Shown here: positions 53,244 to 61,723 of the stretch, one piece after another | Numbering within the stretch: position 1 is the stretch's first letter | Layout: every line of letters begins with the position of its first letter | Source: Pedobacter endophyticus | Lineage (GTDB): Bacteria > Bacteroidota > Bacteroidia > Sphingobacteriales > Sphingobacteriaceae | Reading direction: 5' to 3' | NCBI RefSeq assembly: GCF_015679185.1 | Contig: NZ_CP064939.1 | Coordinates: 1,488,001-1,552,000 of the forward strand | Length of the DNA: 64,000 bases | The notes under the pieces: generated by a model | Databases searched by the model: none | What the model was told of the DNA's origin: nothing | The model's input: only the letters and a program-made list of their open reading frames with translations | Made by a program: the position numbers and the translations under genes

Positions 53244-54671
53244 TTAATTGGTGTGCTTGTTTTGCTGATAGCTTCGCTGCCAATGGGCATCGATTTCTTC
53301 GAGCGATCGTCCTTTGGTTTCGGGAATCAGTTTCCAGGTAAGGTAAAGTGCCGGAGAGCAGCAAATTGCGAAGATCCAAAACGTCCACGATGAGCCGAGT
53401 CCCTGCAGCATAATCGGGGTAAGCTGTCCGACGAAGAAGTTGCCGATCCAAAGTGTTAGCGTGGCCAACGACATGGCCTTGCCACGGATTCCGTTGGGAA
53501 AAATCTCTCCGATGACCACCCAGCAAACGGGTCCGAAAGAAAAGGCAAAACAGGCAATAAAAGCAAGAATGAAAATCAATATCCACGGACCTGAAATAAC
53601 GCCGAGTTGAAACAGCAGACCAATAATGATTAGCGAAACTACTGCGCCGCCAACACCAATGTATAACAGCGGCTTTCTTCCCCATTTATCAACGGTAAAA
53701 ATGGCTACAAAGGTAAAAACCACGTTTACAAGGCCAATAGTTACCTGACCGCCCAGTGCATTATTTAAGGTAAAACCGGCTTGCTCGAGGATTCTTGGTC
53801 CGTAATAAATTACTGCATTAATGCCGCAAACCTGCGATAAAAAGGGCAGTAAAAGGCCAATCCACAATGCTTTTCGGTAAACTGGTTTAAACAAGGTGCT
53901 GAGCGAGCGGTCTTCGCTGGCGGTTTCTTGTGCGGCAAAGGCATCGAGTTCTTTTCTCGCGGCCGTTTCGCCATCAATTTTGATAAGGATTTTACTGGCC
54001 AGATCGGTTCGCCCTCTGGAAAGCAACCAGCGGGGAGATTCGGGCACCAAAAACAACGAGATAAGGAATATAAGTGCAGGCACTGCGCCAAGCCCGAGCA
54101 TTGCCCGCCAAACCTCGGCCGAAAATATTTTTTCAGCATGATTGCCTGAAAACAAATCGATTTGGTGGCTTGCCAGATAAGCATTGGTAAAATAAGCGGT
54201 TACAATGCCAATGGTTAGCGCAAGCTGATATAATGATACCATGGTTCCCCTTAACCTTGATGGTGCAAACTCGGAAATATAAAGCGGCGACACCATAGAG
54301 GCTACGCCAATTCCAATTCCGCCAATAAGCCTAAACACGATTAAGGAAGTGAACGAAGCGGCATACATACAACCGAGTGCGGAGGCCAGAAACAGCAATG
54401 CGGAAAGAATAAGCACAATTTTTCTGCCGAATTTGTCGCTCAGCTTACCAGAAATTACTACACCGATAATGCAGCCAAGGAGTGCACAACTCACAAACCA
54501 GCCTTCGCTAACGGCATCGAGCCCGAAATCGTTTTTTACGAGGCTTATCGTTCCGGATATTACTGCGGTATCGAAGCCAAACAAAAACCCGCCAAGCGCC
54601 GCAACCAAACAAACCAGATAGAGGTAGGAACTGCTTCTTTTTATTTCCATATTTTGTTCTTTTAGCATCAT
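53244..54671 (-). CDS. Sugar porter (MFS, XylE/GLUT type)
   Basis: A 475-residue inner-membrane transporter with twelve segments and the sugar-porter signatures: FLFGFDTAVISGT, DKFGRK and GRKP loops, RGTMVSLYQLALTIGI, PESPRWLLSRG, QVCGINAVIYYGPRI and the C-terminal PETKGRSLEEID. It probably brings free mannose, a hexose released in the periplasm, into the cytoplasm by proton symport. It starts 4 bases after the isomerase stop; a second ATG at 54650 is also possible. Confidence 0.9.
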   Translation of the reverse strand: MMLKEQNMEIKRSSSYLYLVCLVAALGGFLFGFDTAVISGTISLVKNDFGLDAVSEGWFVSCALLGCIIGVVISGKLSDKFGRKIVLILSALLFLASALGCMYAASFTSLIVFRLIGGIGIGVASMVSPLYISEFAPSRLRGTMVSLYQLALTIGIVTAYFTNAYLASHQIDLFSGNHAEKIFSAEVWRAMLGLGAVPALIFLISLFLVPESPRWLLSRGRTDLASKILIKIDGETAARKELDAFAAQETASEDRSLSTLFKPVYRKALWIGLLLPFLSQVCGINAVIYYGPRILEQAGFTLNNALGGQVTIGLVNVVFTFVAIFTVDKWGRKPLLYIGVGGAVVSLIIIGLLFQLGVISGPWILIFILAFIACFAFSFGPVCWVVIGEIFPNGIRGKAMSLATLTLWIGNFFVGQLTPIMLQGLGSSWTFWIFAICCSPALYLTWKLIPETKGRSLEEIDAHWQRSYQQNKHTN

Positions 54672-54675
54672 GTTT

Positions 54676-56496
54676 CTATTTTAAGAAAGCCTTAATCACT
54701 TTCGCCCTTGCCTTGCCATTATTTATTATCTTGTAGCTTTTAGCTGCTGCGGGGATAACGAACGTTTCGGCAAAAGCAAAACTCATGGTAGCGCTATTAT
54801 CTGTGGTTACCGCAATTGAGGTTCCCTCAACCAGCATCAGCACATGGCAAAGGCCTTCGGTTTGTACTTCAACTTCCGAATCGAATTCTAACCGGTGTAT
54901 ATCGTAAAAATGGTCGGCATGCGTAGGCAAATGATAGCACACCACTCCATCGGCTTCGTCCAACAAATACGGTTTGGATATTAATTGTTCTGTAACCTTG
55001 TCGCCTTTTCTGCTGAAATCGAGATTTTTAAAGGCGTGATCGATGTTGATTGGCCGAGGTTTCCCATTCAGGTCAAGCCTCAGCCAGTCGTACATTTTGA
55101 ACGTAAAGATGTATGGAGTTGCACTAATTTCTAATACGAGGTTTTGTGCGCCGGCGCTGTGAATGGTGCGATTTGGAATCAAAAACAGGTCGTGCTTTTT
55201 GGCTTTGTGAACCTGAACATATTTTTCAATGTCCACTTCTACTCCATTTTCATTGCTATTTTGAAGCACATTTTTAAATTCATCGGCATTAATGTCTTCC
55301 TGAAAACCGAGGTATACGGAAGCATCGTCGTTACAATCTAATATATAGTAGGTTTCATCCTGCGTAATTTGCTCGCCGAATTGTTCTTTAATATAGTTTA
55401 GGCTTGGGTGGCACTGTATAGATAGATTGCCGCCCTCGAAAGTATCGAGAAAATCGAACCTGATCGGAAACTCGGTTCCAAAACGTTCAGCGTGTTTGCC
55501 CAAAATATTTTTGCCCTGGAGAAACATCAGTAAATCAAACGATACTTCGAGCAAGAGCCCTTCACTTTCGAAAACGATGCCATTCTCTGGCACAATCAGT
55601 TCGAACGACCAGGCGTAATTAACCTCATTCTGATCGAGCTGCGGCATGTGCCGTTTCATCCATTGGCCGCCCCAGGCGCCGGCGGCAAACCACGGGCGGG
55701 CCCGAAAAACGGAGGTAGACATTTTATTCAACCCATCGCGAATGGTATCAGCATGCGCCCAGTTAATTTCTTCATCCCACTGCGCATCGACGAATACATC
55801 TGCACGCTGCACCAAACTTTCTTTATGGTTGTTGAGCACCACCCAATCAACAAAATAGAAACGTTTGTACATTTCTGTTGGCTCCTGTGGTTGCGATTTA
55901 CCTAAATTGCAGATTGCACCTGCACTCATACGGTGCTGGAGCTCATTTTTGGGTAAATCTACATAAACAAGGGCGGCATCCCAATCGCTTAGCGAAGCAC
56001 CGCAGCCTACCATAATATTAATATCGAACTCGTGGCTGGCAGCACTGCTTTTCATTGCCTCCAAATCGAAAAAGTCTGCCAATGTTAATGTAGTCTTTCT
56101 GCCCCAAACGGCGTCTTTTTCGCCGAGAAATTCACCGGCCATTTCGTCGATTACCGCTTCATTTTTGAAAAAAGAGGCGGTATCTATAATGTTTAAGCTC
56201 AAGCCCCGCGAACCGAGTTCCTGTGTTAATGAACTAATAAAAAGATTCCAATAAACGCCTACATAACCGTCGATAACAACTGTTTTTTGTTCGGCGATAT
56301 AATCACTTAAGGCTGCGTAACCGTTAAATATTTTTTGATCACCAAGGGGATAATACGGATATATATCGTAACCAGTGGGCTTATTAATGGCTTCAGTAAA
56401 TGCCGGCATAATCTCCTGCTGGGTTTTTCGCATCGGTTCTTCTATAGACATATCTGTGTTGAGATTCTGATAAATGTTGCTTTTATTTTCGTTCAT
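54676..56496 (-). CDS. Class I mannose-6-phosphate isomerase with N-terminal kinase-like domain
   Basis: A 606-residue fusion. The C-terminal half is a cupin-type phosphomannose isomerase: FAAGAWGGQWMKRH, FDTFEGG-type turn, NLSIQCHPSLNYIKEQFG and QDETYYIL (zinc His and Glu), and LIPNRTIHSAGAQNLVLEIS. The N-terminal about 230 residues resemble a nucleoside/uridine-kinase fold, but the P-loop reads VIDGYVGVYWN instead of GxxGxGKST, so nucleotide phosphorylation is unlikely. It converts mannose-6-phosphate to fructose-6-phosphate, the last step of mannose entry into glycolysis, and is first in the operon. Confidence 0.87.
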   Translation of the reverse strand: MNENKSNIYQNLNTDMSIEEPMRKTQQEIMPAFTEAINKPTGYDIYPYYPLGDQKIFNGYAALSDYIAEQKTVVIDGYVGVYWNLFISSLTQELGSRGLSLNIIDTASFFKNEAVIDEMAGEFLGEKDAVWGRKTTLTLADFFDLEAMKSSAASHEFDINIMVGCGASLSDWDAALVYVDLPKNELQHRMSAGAICNLGKSQPQEPTEMYKRFYFVDWVVLNNHKESLVQRADVFVDAQWDEEINWAHADTIRDGLNKMSTSVFRARPWFAAGAWGGQWMKRHMPQLDQNEVNYAWSFELIVPENGIVFESEGLLLEVSFDLLMFLQGKNILGKHAERFGTEFPIRFDFLDTFEGGNLSIQCHPSLNYIKEQFGEQITQDETYYILDCNDDASVYLGFQEDINADEFKNVLQNSNENGVEVDIEKYVQVHKAKKHDLFLIPNRTIHSAGAQNLVLEISATPYIFTFKMYDWLRLDLNGKPRPINIDHAFKNLDFSRKGDKVTEQLISKPYLLDEADGVVCYHLPTHADHFYDIHRLEFDSEVEVQTEGLCHVLMLVEGTSIAVTTDNSATMSFAFAETFVIPAAAKSYKIINNGKARAKVIKAFLK

Positions 56497-56572
56497 GTTT
56501 ACACATTGTTTTCAATTTAAAAGTCGCTGCTATTCATCTAAACGAGCATTGGTGAACGCTACTGACTCTGTA

Positions 56573-56586
56573 TGAAAACGTTTTAG
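56573..56586. promoter_or_regulatory. Candidate LacI-type operator upstream of the mannan operon
   Basis: TGAAAACGTTTTAG has the central CG and near-perfect dyad symmetry (core AAAACGTTTT) typical of LacI-family operators. It sits 77 bases before the isomerase ATG. The LacI-type regulator at 10336-11373 is one possible reader; others outside the window are equally possible. Confidence 0.5.
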
Positions 56587-56589
56587 TTA

Positions 56590-56870
56590 TTCCAAAAACT
56601 GTATTGACTAGCCCCGTTTTAAAAAATGAATTTGGTAATTTTAATTTTTGAGAAAACTCGCTAAAAATTTGGTTAGACAATACACTTTGTTAGTATGTAC
56701 ATACAAATGTATTATTAAAAAATTAGGATGCAAATATTTTTTGATTATTTATTTAGGGTTAATATGTGTCTTAATGACAGTTTATTCTTTTTTTAGGAAT
56801 ATTAGAATTGAAAAGCGAGTTATTTATGTATATACATAGTGAGGAGCTTTTCTTGGTCGTACAGGATTTC
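56590..56870. other. AT-rich gap upstream of the mannan operon
   Basis: Very AT-rich, with two perfect palindromes: GTATGTACATAC at 56693-56704 and TATGTATATACATA at 56825-56838. It contains a 63-codon frame on the plus strand (56648-56839) that I do not trust as a gene. It probably holds promoter and control sites. Confidence 0.4.
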
Positions 56871-56880
56871 TCCATTATTT

Positions 56881-57197
56881 CGGCAATGAATGCAATGAGC
56901 CTACCAGTGGCCTATCAGTCATCCGATCAATATAGGCTACTTGCAGGTATTCATCGGATGACTACATGTTCTTTTTTTATCCGTTGACTAAAGTCAACGG
57001 CAATGAATGCAATGAGCCTACCAGTGGCCTCTCGGTCATCCGACGAATATAGGCTACTTGCAGGTATTCATCGGATGACTACATGTTCTTTTTTTATCCG
57101 CTAACTGAAGTCAACGGCAATGAATGTAATGAGCCTACCAGTGGCCTATCGGTCATCCGATGAATATAGGCTACTTGCAGGTGTTCATCGGATGACT
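56881..57197. repeat. Threefold 117-bp tandem repeat, each unit with a hairpin
   Basis: Units start at 56881, 56998 and 57115 (CGGCAATGAATG...), exactly 117 bases apart, the last one incomplete. Each carries gagcctaccagtggcct, then a hairpin (56917-56963, 57034-57080, 57151-57197) with arms GTCATCCGATGAATA / TATTCATCGGATGAC and loop taggctacttgcagg, with few mismatches. Between units stands a small foldback gttgact-aa-agtcaac. It lies just downstream of the GH67 stop codon (on the minus strand) and far upstream of the mannan operon. Confidence 0.9.
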
Positions 57198-57231
57198 AAA
57201 AGATTTAACGACTCCACAATTGGAATGAACC

Positions 57232-59385
57232 TTAGCGACTGCCTTGGGTTTTTAATAATGCTTTCACTTCATCGAGTGAGCGGCCGGGCGGCGTAAGCAC
57301 AGCTGGAATCGGCCGATTAGAAAGCGACTGAAAATAAAGCACATTGGCATCACGCCACAGCGTGGCTTCCTCATGTTGAGTGGTTAAAAGCGACTGCACT
57401 TTTTTGAACTGCTCAGCATCAACAAAGGGGCCAAGTTGGTTCCATTGGTCAGCCATTTTTGCCACCTGTTCAACACCTTGATAATAATGTCTGCATAATC
57501 CATCCCAAACCGGAAGTCCTGATTTCAGTTTAAAATCCCAGCTCACATGATGAAACCACAGGAGGTATTTTTCGGGACAGCTTTTAGGATCATCAAAAAT
57601 CTCTTTGAGCGGGGTTTGGTATTGTGCGGTGGCCTTGCTGCCAGCGCTGCTCCTATCGTACCCAATTCCTAAACGGTCTGCCCGGTGAAAACTCTCTGCT
57701 GAAAGAACGGGAGCTGGCTTATCTCGCCTCCAGGGCGCCGGCCGGTAGTGGCTAACGTCCATTAACATCGTTAATCCCAAAGGCGTCATGTAATCTACAG
57801 CGGCCTCCCTTGAGTTCATCATCATATCGAGTGCGGTATTGATAAATTTCGGATCGTTGGAAAACGTTAATCCGAGCCATTCCTTTGCAATGTCAGCTGA
57901 TGTTAGATCAGGGTTCCAGGCCAACCTGCCAAACGCAAACCAATTGGCCTGTCCAAAGGGATGCCCTGTCCAGTTTTTAATGTTACCGACGTTGGCCACA
58001 CCCGCAATTGCCGTTTGCTGCCCGGCTGAGATCTTTTTGCTGATCACCTTTGAAATCGTCGCCCCCTTTCCCCATGCATAAGTATCTGCTTGCAGGCATT
58101 CCTCAAATAAGGGCGCCAGATAAACGAGATGCTTGTCGAACCCCAGATACTCCTGGGTAATCTGCACTTCAAGCATCAGCTGTGTATTTGGCATTGCGCC
58201 GAACAAAGGGTTAAAAGGTTCGCGGGGCTGAAAATCGATGGGGCCATTTTTAACTTGCAAAAGCACATTGGAGCTGAATTGTCCATCGAGCGGTTTAAAT
58301 TCGTTGTAGGCTTCAACCACCCGGTCGTCGCTCGCCTTGTTGTTGTAAACAAAGGCCCTCCACATCAATAAACCATTATGCGGCTTTAATAAATCGGCCA
58401 GTAGGTTGGCTCCCTGTGCATGGCTGCGCCCGTAATCTTGCGGGCCTGGTTGCCCCTCGGAGTTTGCTTTTACGCAGAAGCCGCCAAAATCAGGTATCGC
58501 CTGATAAATTTCTGCTATCTTCTCTTTCCACCATTTTTTAACGTCCTCATTTAGTGGATCGGCAGTTTTTAACCCGCCCAGTTCCATTGGCGCCGTAAAT
58601 TTAGCGGTGAGATAAACCCTGATGCCGTACAGCCGCAACACATTGGCCAATGCTTTTACTTTTGCAATGTATGCTGTAGAAAGTATTTTTGAGTTGGCGT
58701 TTACGTTGTTTAATACCGTTCCATTGATTCCTATTGAAGCGTTGGCCCGTGCATAATCGATGTAGCGGGGATCAATTCGTTTGGGCAACTCTTCCCACTT
58801 AAAAATGGAATTTCCGGCATAGCCCCGCTCAACCGAGCCGTCTAAATTATCCCAATGGTTAAGAATCCTGTTCTCAATTTTCGGGTAATCGCTAATGAAG
58901 ATACTTTTCAAATGTACGCCATTTTGTAATTCAGTAAGCAGTTTAAACACGCCATAAAGCAAGCCAACATCCTCGTTGGCGACAACAACCAAACGTTGCT
59001 TTCCCTTAAGTTTGGCAGTAAATACCATAAAACCATCTTTGCCCAATTTGCTCAGCGCTTTGGTTTGTTCTAAATCTCCAAGTTCTGGGCACGTTCTGGG
59101 CGTTGCTACAATAAGGGTAGCCTGTTCAACCGAGCTCGCCAGCCTTAAACGCGCTTCCAGGAGGCCGATTGAAGCGGTTTCGATCTCTTGTTTTGCCACC
59201 GTGGCAGTGGGCGAAGTTGAGGGGAAATAAACAGCACTTAAAAAGCTTCTGTATTCGGCTGCCACGGCTTTGTTGGTAATGCGGTTATACCGCAGCCACA
59301 ACTTGTAACCATCTTCGGCCTTTGCCCAATAACTACCGAGTACAAGAAGGAGTAAACAAGCGATTCTCAAAAAATTTTTCAACAT
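57232..59385 (-). CDS. GH67 alpha-glucuronidase
   Basis: A 717-residue enzyme with signal peptide (MLKNFLRIACLLLLVLG...AKA). Family hallmarks are the N-terminal domain with ANEDVGLLYGVFKLL, NHWDNLDGSVERGYAG, the general-acid Glu310 in KANSEGQPGPQDYGRSHAQGAN, the base region LDGQFSSNVLLQVKNGPIDFQPREP, and HHVSWDFKLKSGLPVWDGLCRHYYQGVE. It removes (4-O-methyl-)glucuronic acid from the non-reducing end of xylo-oligosaccharides. The ATG at 59385 is preferred over a TTG at 59400. It follows the GH115 gene by about 20 bases, so the two form an operon. Confidence 0.93.
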   Translation of the reverse strand: MLKNFLRIACLLLLVLGSYWAKAEDGYKLWLRYNRITNKAVAAEYRSFLSAVYFPSTSPTATVAKQEIETASIGLLEARLRLASSVEQATLIVATPRTCPELGDLEQTKALSKLGKDGFMVFTAKLKGKQRLVVVANEDVGLLYGVFKLLTELQNGVHLKSIFISDYPKIENRILNHWDNLDGSVERGYAGNSIFKWEELPKRIDPRYIDYARANASIGINGTVLNNVNANSKILSTAYIAKVKALANVLRLYGIRVYLTAKFTAPMELGGLKTADPLNEDVKKWWKEKIAEIYQAIPDFGGFCVKANSEGQPGPQDYGRSHAQGANLLADLLKPHNGLLMWRAFVYNNKASDDRVVEAYNEFKPLDGQFSSNVLLQVKNGPIDFQPREPFNPLFGAMPNTQLMLEVQITQEYLGFDKHLVYLAPLFEECLQADTYAWGKGATISKVISKKISAGQQTAIAGVANVGNIKNWTGHPFGQANWFAFGRLAWNPDLTSADIAKEWLGLTFSNDPKFINTALDMMMNSREAAVDYMTPLGLTMLMDVSHYRPAPWRRDKPAPVLSAESFHRADRLGIGYDRSSAGSKATAQYQTPLKEIFDDPKSCPEKYLLWFHHVSWDFKLKSGLPVWDGLCRHYYQGVEQVAKMADQWNQLGPFVDAEQFKKVQSLLTTQHEEATLWRDANVLYFQSLSNRPIPAVLTPPGRSLDEVKALLKTQGSR

Positions 59386-59405
59386 GGTTGCTTTCGTCAA
59401 TGGTG

Positions 59406-61481
59406 CTATTTTAACAGATTTTGAAGTTTTTCGAGTACGTTATTGAACCCGAATACGCGATCGCCGGCATACCAGTCGACAAAAATTCCGTGCTGGGTGC
59501 TACCAAGTGCCGAACGTGCCTGCTGAAGTTCGTCGATTGCTTTTTTAACAAATGCCAACCGCTGCCCGTTGTTATCAGGTTGTTTGCTATAGCCCATCGA
59601 AAGATTAAACAGCGCCAGATTAAGGTGTTCCATGTATTTGGCCTGAGCAATTAAATTATCATCGAGAAAAGTACGCTGCCCGGCACTTACCGACTTTTTA
59701 ACGATCTCTGCCTTGCGTGCTACCTCGCCAAAACGTGTAGCTGAGCGCTCGGTTTCTTTAATCAGCGCCTCAATTACCGTTTCACATCCGTTATCTTGCG
59801 GCACAATGTTATAAGTTCGGTTCTTCTCTTGTTCGGCTGGTATATCTGTTAACGGGTTACTGGTATAAGGGCGGCCAAAGGCTGTGGCAAGCTCTTTCAA
59901 GGCACGGTTATACCGCAAATCCTGAAATACAAACTGGCGGTCGAACCCTTCCAGTACCGGCTTTCGCTGGTTCCAGTAAGATTGGTAAAAGGCGCTGTAT
60001 AGTGTCGCGATGCTGTTAGCCCGCTGTTTACCAAAGTAGGTGGCGCAATAACGTTTAAGAAAGGCATCGGTATCGAAGCTGTTAAAATTCCACATCATTT
60101 CGGCGTGGGCAGAAAGCTCCATTAAATGCTCGCGGAGGTTGCCGGCATTAACCACAGCAAATGCAATTGGCTGATTGGTTTTAGAGGCAACGTAACGGAA
60201 ATTCTGCTCCATTTTCCACGGACCTTCTGCTGCAGCCAGGTGGCTTCCGGTTGATGTAAACTGGTAATTGAAGTAATAACCAAGGCGTAGATTTCTCGAT
60301 TGATCCAACTGCTGTAAATCTAGGTTCGGGTAGTGATCTCTGCGGGTTGCTACATAAGTCCATATAAAAGTACTATCTGCCGGTGGTTTAATGAGGTTTC
60401 TGGCCAGAAGATCAGAGAGCTCATCGTAAAAAATGGTTCGGAATTGCGTGTTTGGATTTTTGGTAACGCTCAATACAATCTGGCGTTGTCTTTCCAGCAT
60501 GTCGCTAATTACTTTTCCGCGTTCGGTGGCCGATTCGGGCGCATCGGTAAAGGTATACCAGAAAGGGTGATCGCCACTGCCCCTAAAGCCCAGCACCCAA
60601 AGCATATCGATTTTATTTCGAACGATGCTTTCTACATTGTATCGCCAAAATTCTTCCAGCTTATCTAAATTAGCCAGCAATAACTTAGGCGGCGCCATGT
60701 GCCTTACTTTTTCCCAGTAATCTTTCCAACCGGCAAATGAGGCATTAAGCGGACTGTGGTGATGGGTGGTATTGATCAATCCGTAAGCCTGAATGAGCTT
60801 GGTGGTTTTAGATACGCTGTAGGGCTTGTTGTAGTCGCGTTCATCGTCAAACCACTCTACCGTATTTAGTTTTAAGCGCAGCATTGTTTCCAGCCAGGTC
60901 TCATAATTAGCCTCGCTCTTTTGCCTCCAGGGCGCAAATAAGTCGGTATCGTTGGGAAACCACGCCCTATATTTAACTGTTGGCGATTTGCTCAGGATAT
61001 TTAGTCGATCACTCACCGCAACCTGCTTTTTTGCGATTGGCTTCCAGGAGCAAAAATACCACAACGGCGGCACGCCAAGTATTTTTTCGCTAAAGGTATA
61101 AATGGCGTATATAGTTCCGCGAACGTCACTCCCCTCGAGTACAATGTGTTCCCCCGAAGATACTTTGCTAATATAAACGTGGCTCTCCTCCCACCCTGTT
61201 ACAGTGGCAGGAAGTGCAACGGCAGATTTGGAGTTAAACACAATAATACCCGGACCGGCAAGTTGTGCAGTAGGCTTAATTACCACATTGGCACCCAACA
61301 CTGTGCCCAGGTCGCGTTTTAGGGCCGAAATGGCGATAGCAATAGGACTATCGGCCGGGGCATCGGTGTAAATTACCACTTGGTTGCCGAGAATAACATC
61401 CTTTCCAACCGCATTAAAACCCACGAGGCAATTAAACAAAATGGCTACAAAAACCAAAATAAGAGGCTTGTTTAAGATCAT
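59406..61481 (-). CDS. GH115-type alpha-glucuronidase, short form
   Basis: A 691-residue secreted protein (signal peptide to about residue 26). It carries GH115 signatures in altered form: VLEGSDVRGTIYAIYTFSEKILGVPPLWYF, VKYRAWFPNDTDLFAPWR (usually YRGIFINDE), TMLRLKLNTVEWFDDERDYNK and GLINTTHHHSPLNASFAGWKDYWEK. Typical family members are longer (roughly 800-1000 residues), and this one seems to lack the last C-terminal domain. GH115 enzymes remove internal (4-O-methyl-)glucuronate side chains from xylan, complementing the GH67 partner. The changed catalytic-area motifs leave the precise substrate open. Confidence 0.82.
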   Translation of the reverse strand: MILNKPLILVFVAILFNCLVGFNAVGKDVILGNQVVIYTDAPADSPIAIAISALKRDLGTVLGANVVIKPTAQLAGPGIIVFNSKSAVALPATVTGWEESHVYISKVSSGEHIVLEGSDVRGTIYAIYTFSEKILGVPPLWYFCSWKPIAKKQVAVSDRLNILSKSPTVKYRAWFPNDTDLFAPWRQKSEANYETWLETMLRLKLNTVEWFDDERDYNKPYSVSKTTKLIQAYGLINTTHHHSPLNASFAGWKDYWEKVRHMAPPKLLLANLDKLEEFWRYNVESIVRNKIDMLWVLGFRGSGDHPFWYTFTDAPESATERGKVISDMLERQRQIVLSVTKNPNTQFRTIFYDELSDLLARNLIKPPADSTFIWTYVATRRDHYPNLDLQQLDQSRNLRLGYYFNYQFTSTGSHLAAAEGPWKMEQNFRYVASKTNQPIAFAVVNAGNLREHLMELSAHAEMMWNFNSFDTDAFLKRYCATYFGKQRANSIATLYSAFYQSYWNQRKPVLEGFDRQFVFQDLRYNRALKELATAFGRPYTSNPLTDIPAEQEKNRTYNIVPQDNGCETVIEALIKETERSATRFGEVARKAEIVKKSVSAGQRTFLDDNLIAQAKYMEHLNLALFNLSMGYSKQPDNNGQRLAFVKKAIDELQQARSALGSTQHGIFVDWYAGDRVFGFNNVLEKLQNLLK

Positions 61482-61622
61482 ATTTCTGAGATGATTTTCT
61501 ATCGATGTCGTAGCGCTGATCTAAAAATGAACAGGTGACAGCTAAGGCTGAATGTAGACAGAGAATACCAAAAACACATTATCTTTTTTCATTTTAATGC
61601 GGCGATGCGGACTATCGGGGCA

Positions 61623-61638
61623 TTTCAAACGTTTGAAA
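61623..61638. promoter_or_regulatory. Candidate LacI-type operator upstream of the glucuronidase operon
   Basis: TTTCAAACGTTTGAAA is a perfect 16-base palindrome with central CG, as in LacI-family operators. It lies 142 bases before the GH115 ATG, in the 242-base gap after the TauE/SafE gene. No gene is seen in this gap. Confidence 0.55.
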
Positions 61639-61723
61639 CGCATGCAGTGGTGGGAAAGAAAATAAGGGTGTATTTATTTCCAGATAATGGGTTTACGAAA
61701 AATAACGGCAACGGTTGTTCAGG

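Noticed and set aside
53191-53685. Minus-strand frame of 164 codons at the end of the sugar porter gene
   Set aside because: Out-of-frame shadow of the transporter, rich in Arg, Cys and His with no family match.
56648-56839. Plus-strand frame of 63 codons in the AT-rich gap before the mannan operon
   Set aside because: Low-complexity AT-rich sequence with no visible ribosome site or family; the protein is an arbitrary hydrophobic string.
56881-57197. CRISPR array
   Set aside because: Period is 117 bases with nearly identical units and no variable spacers; it is a tandem duplication.
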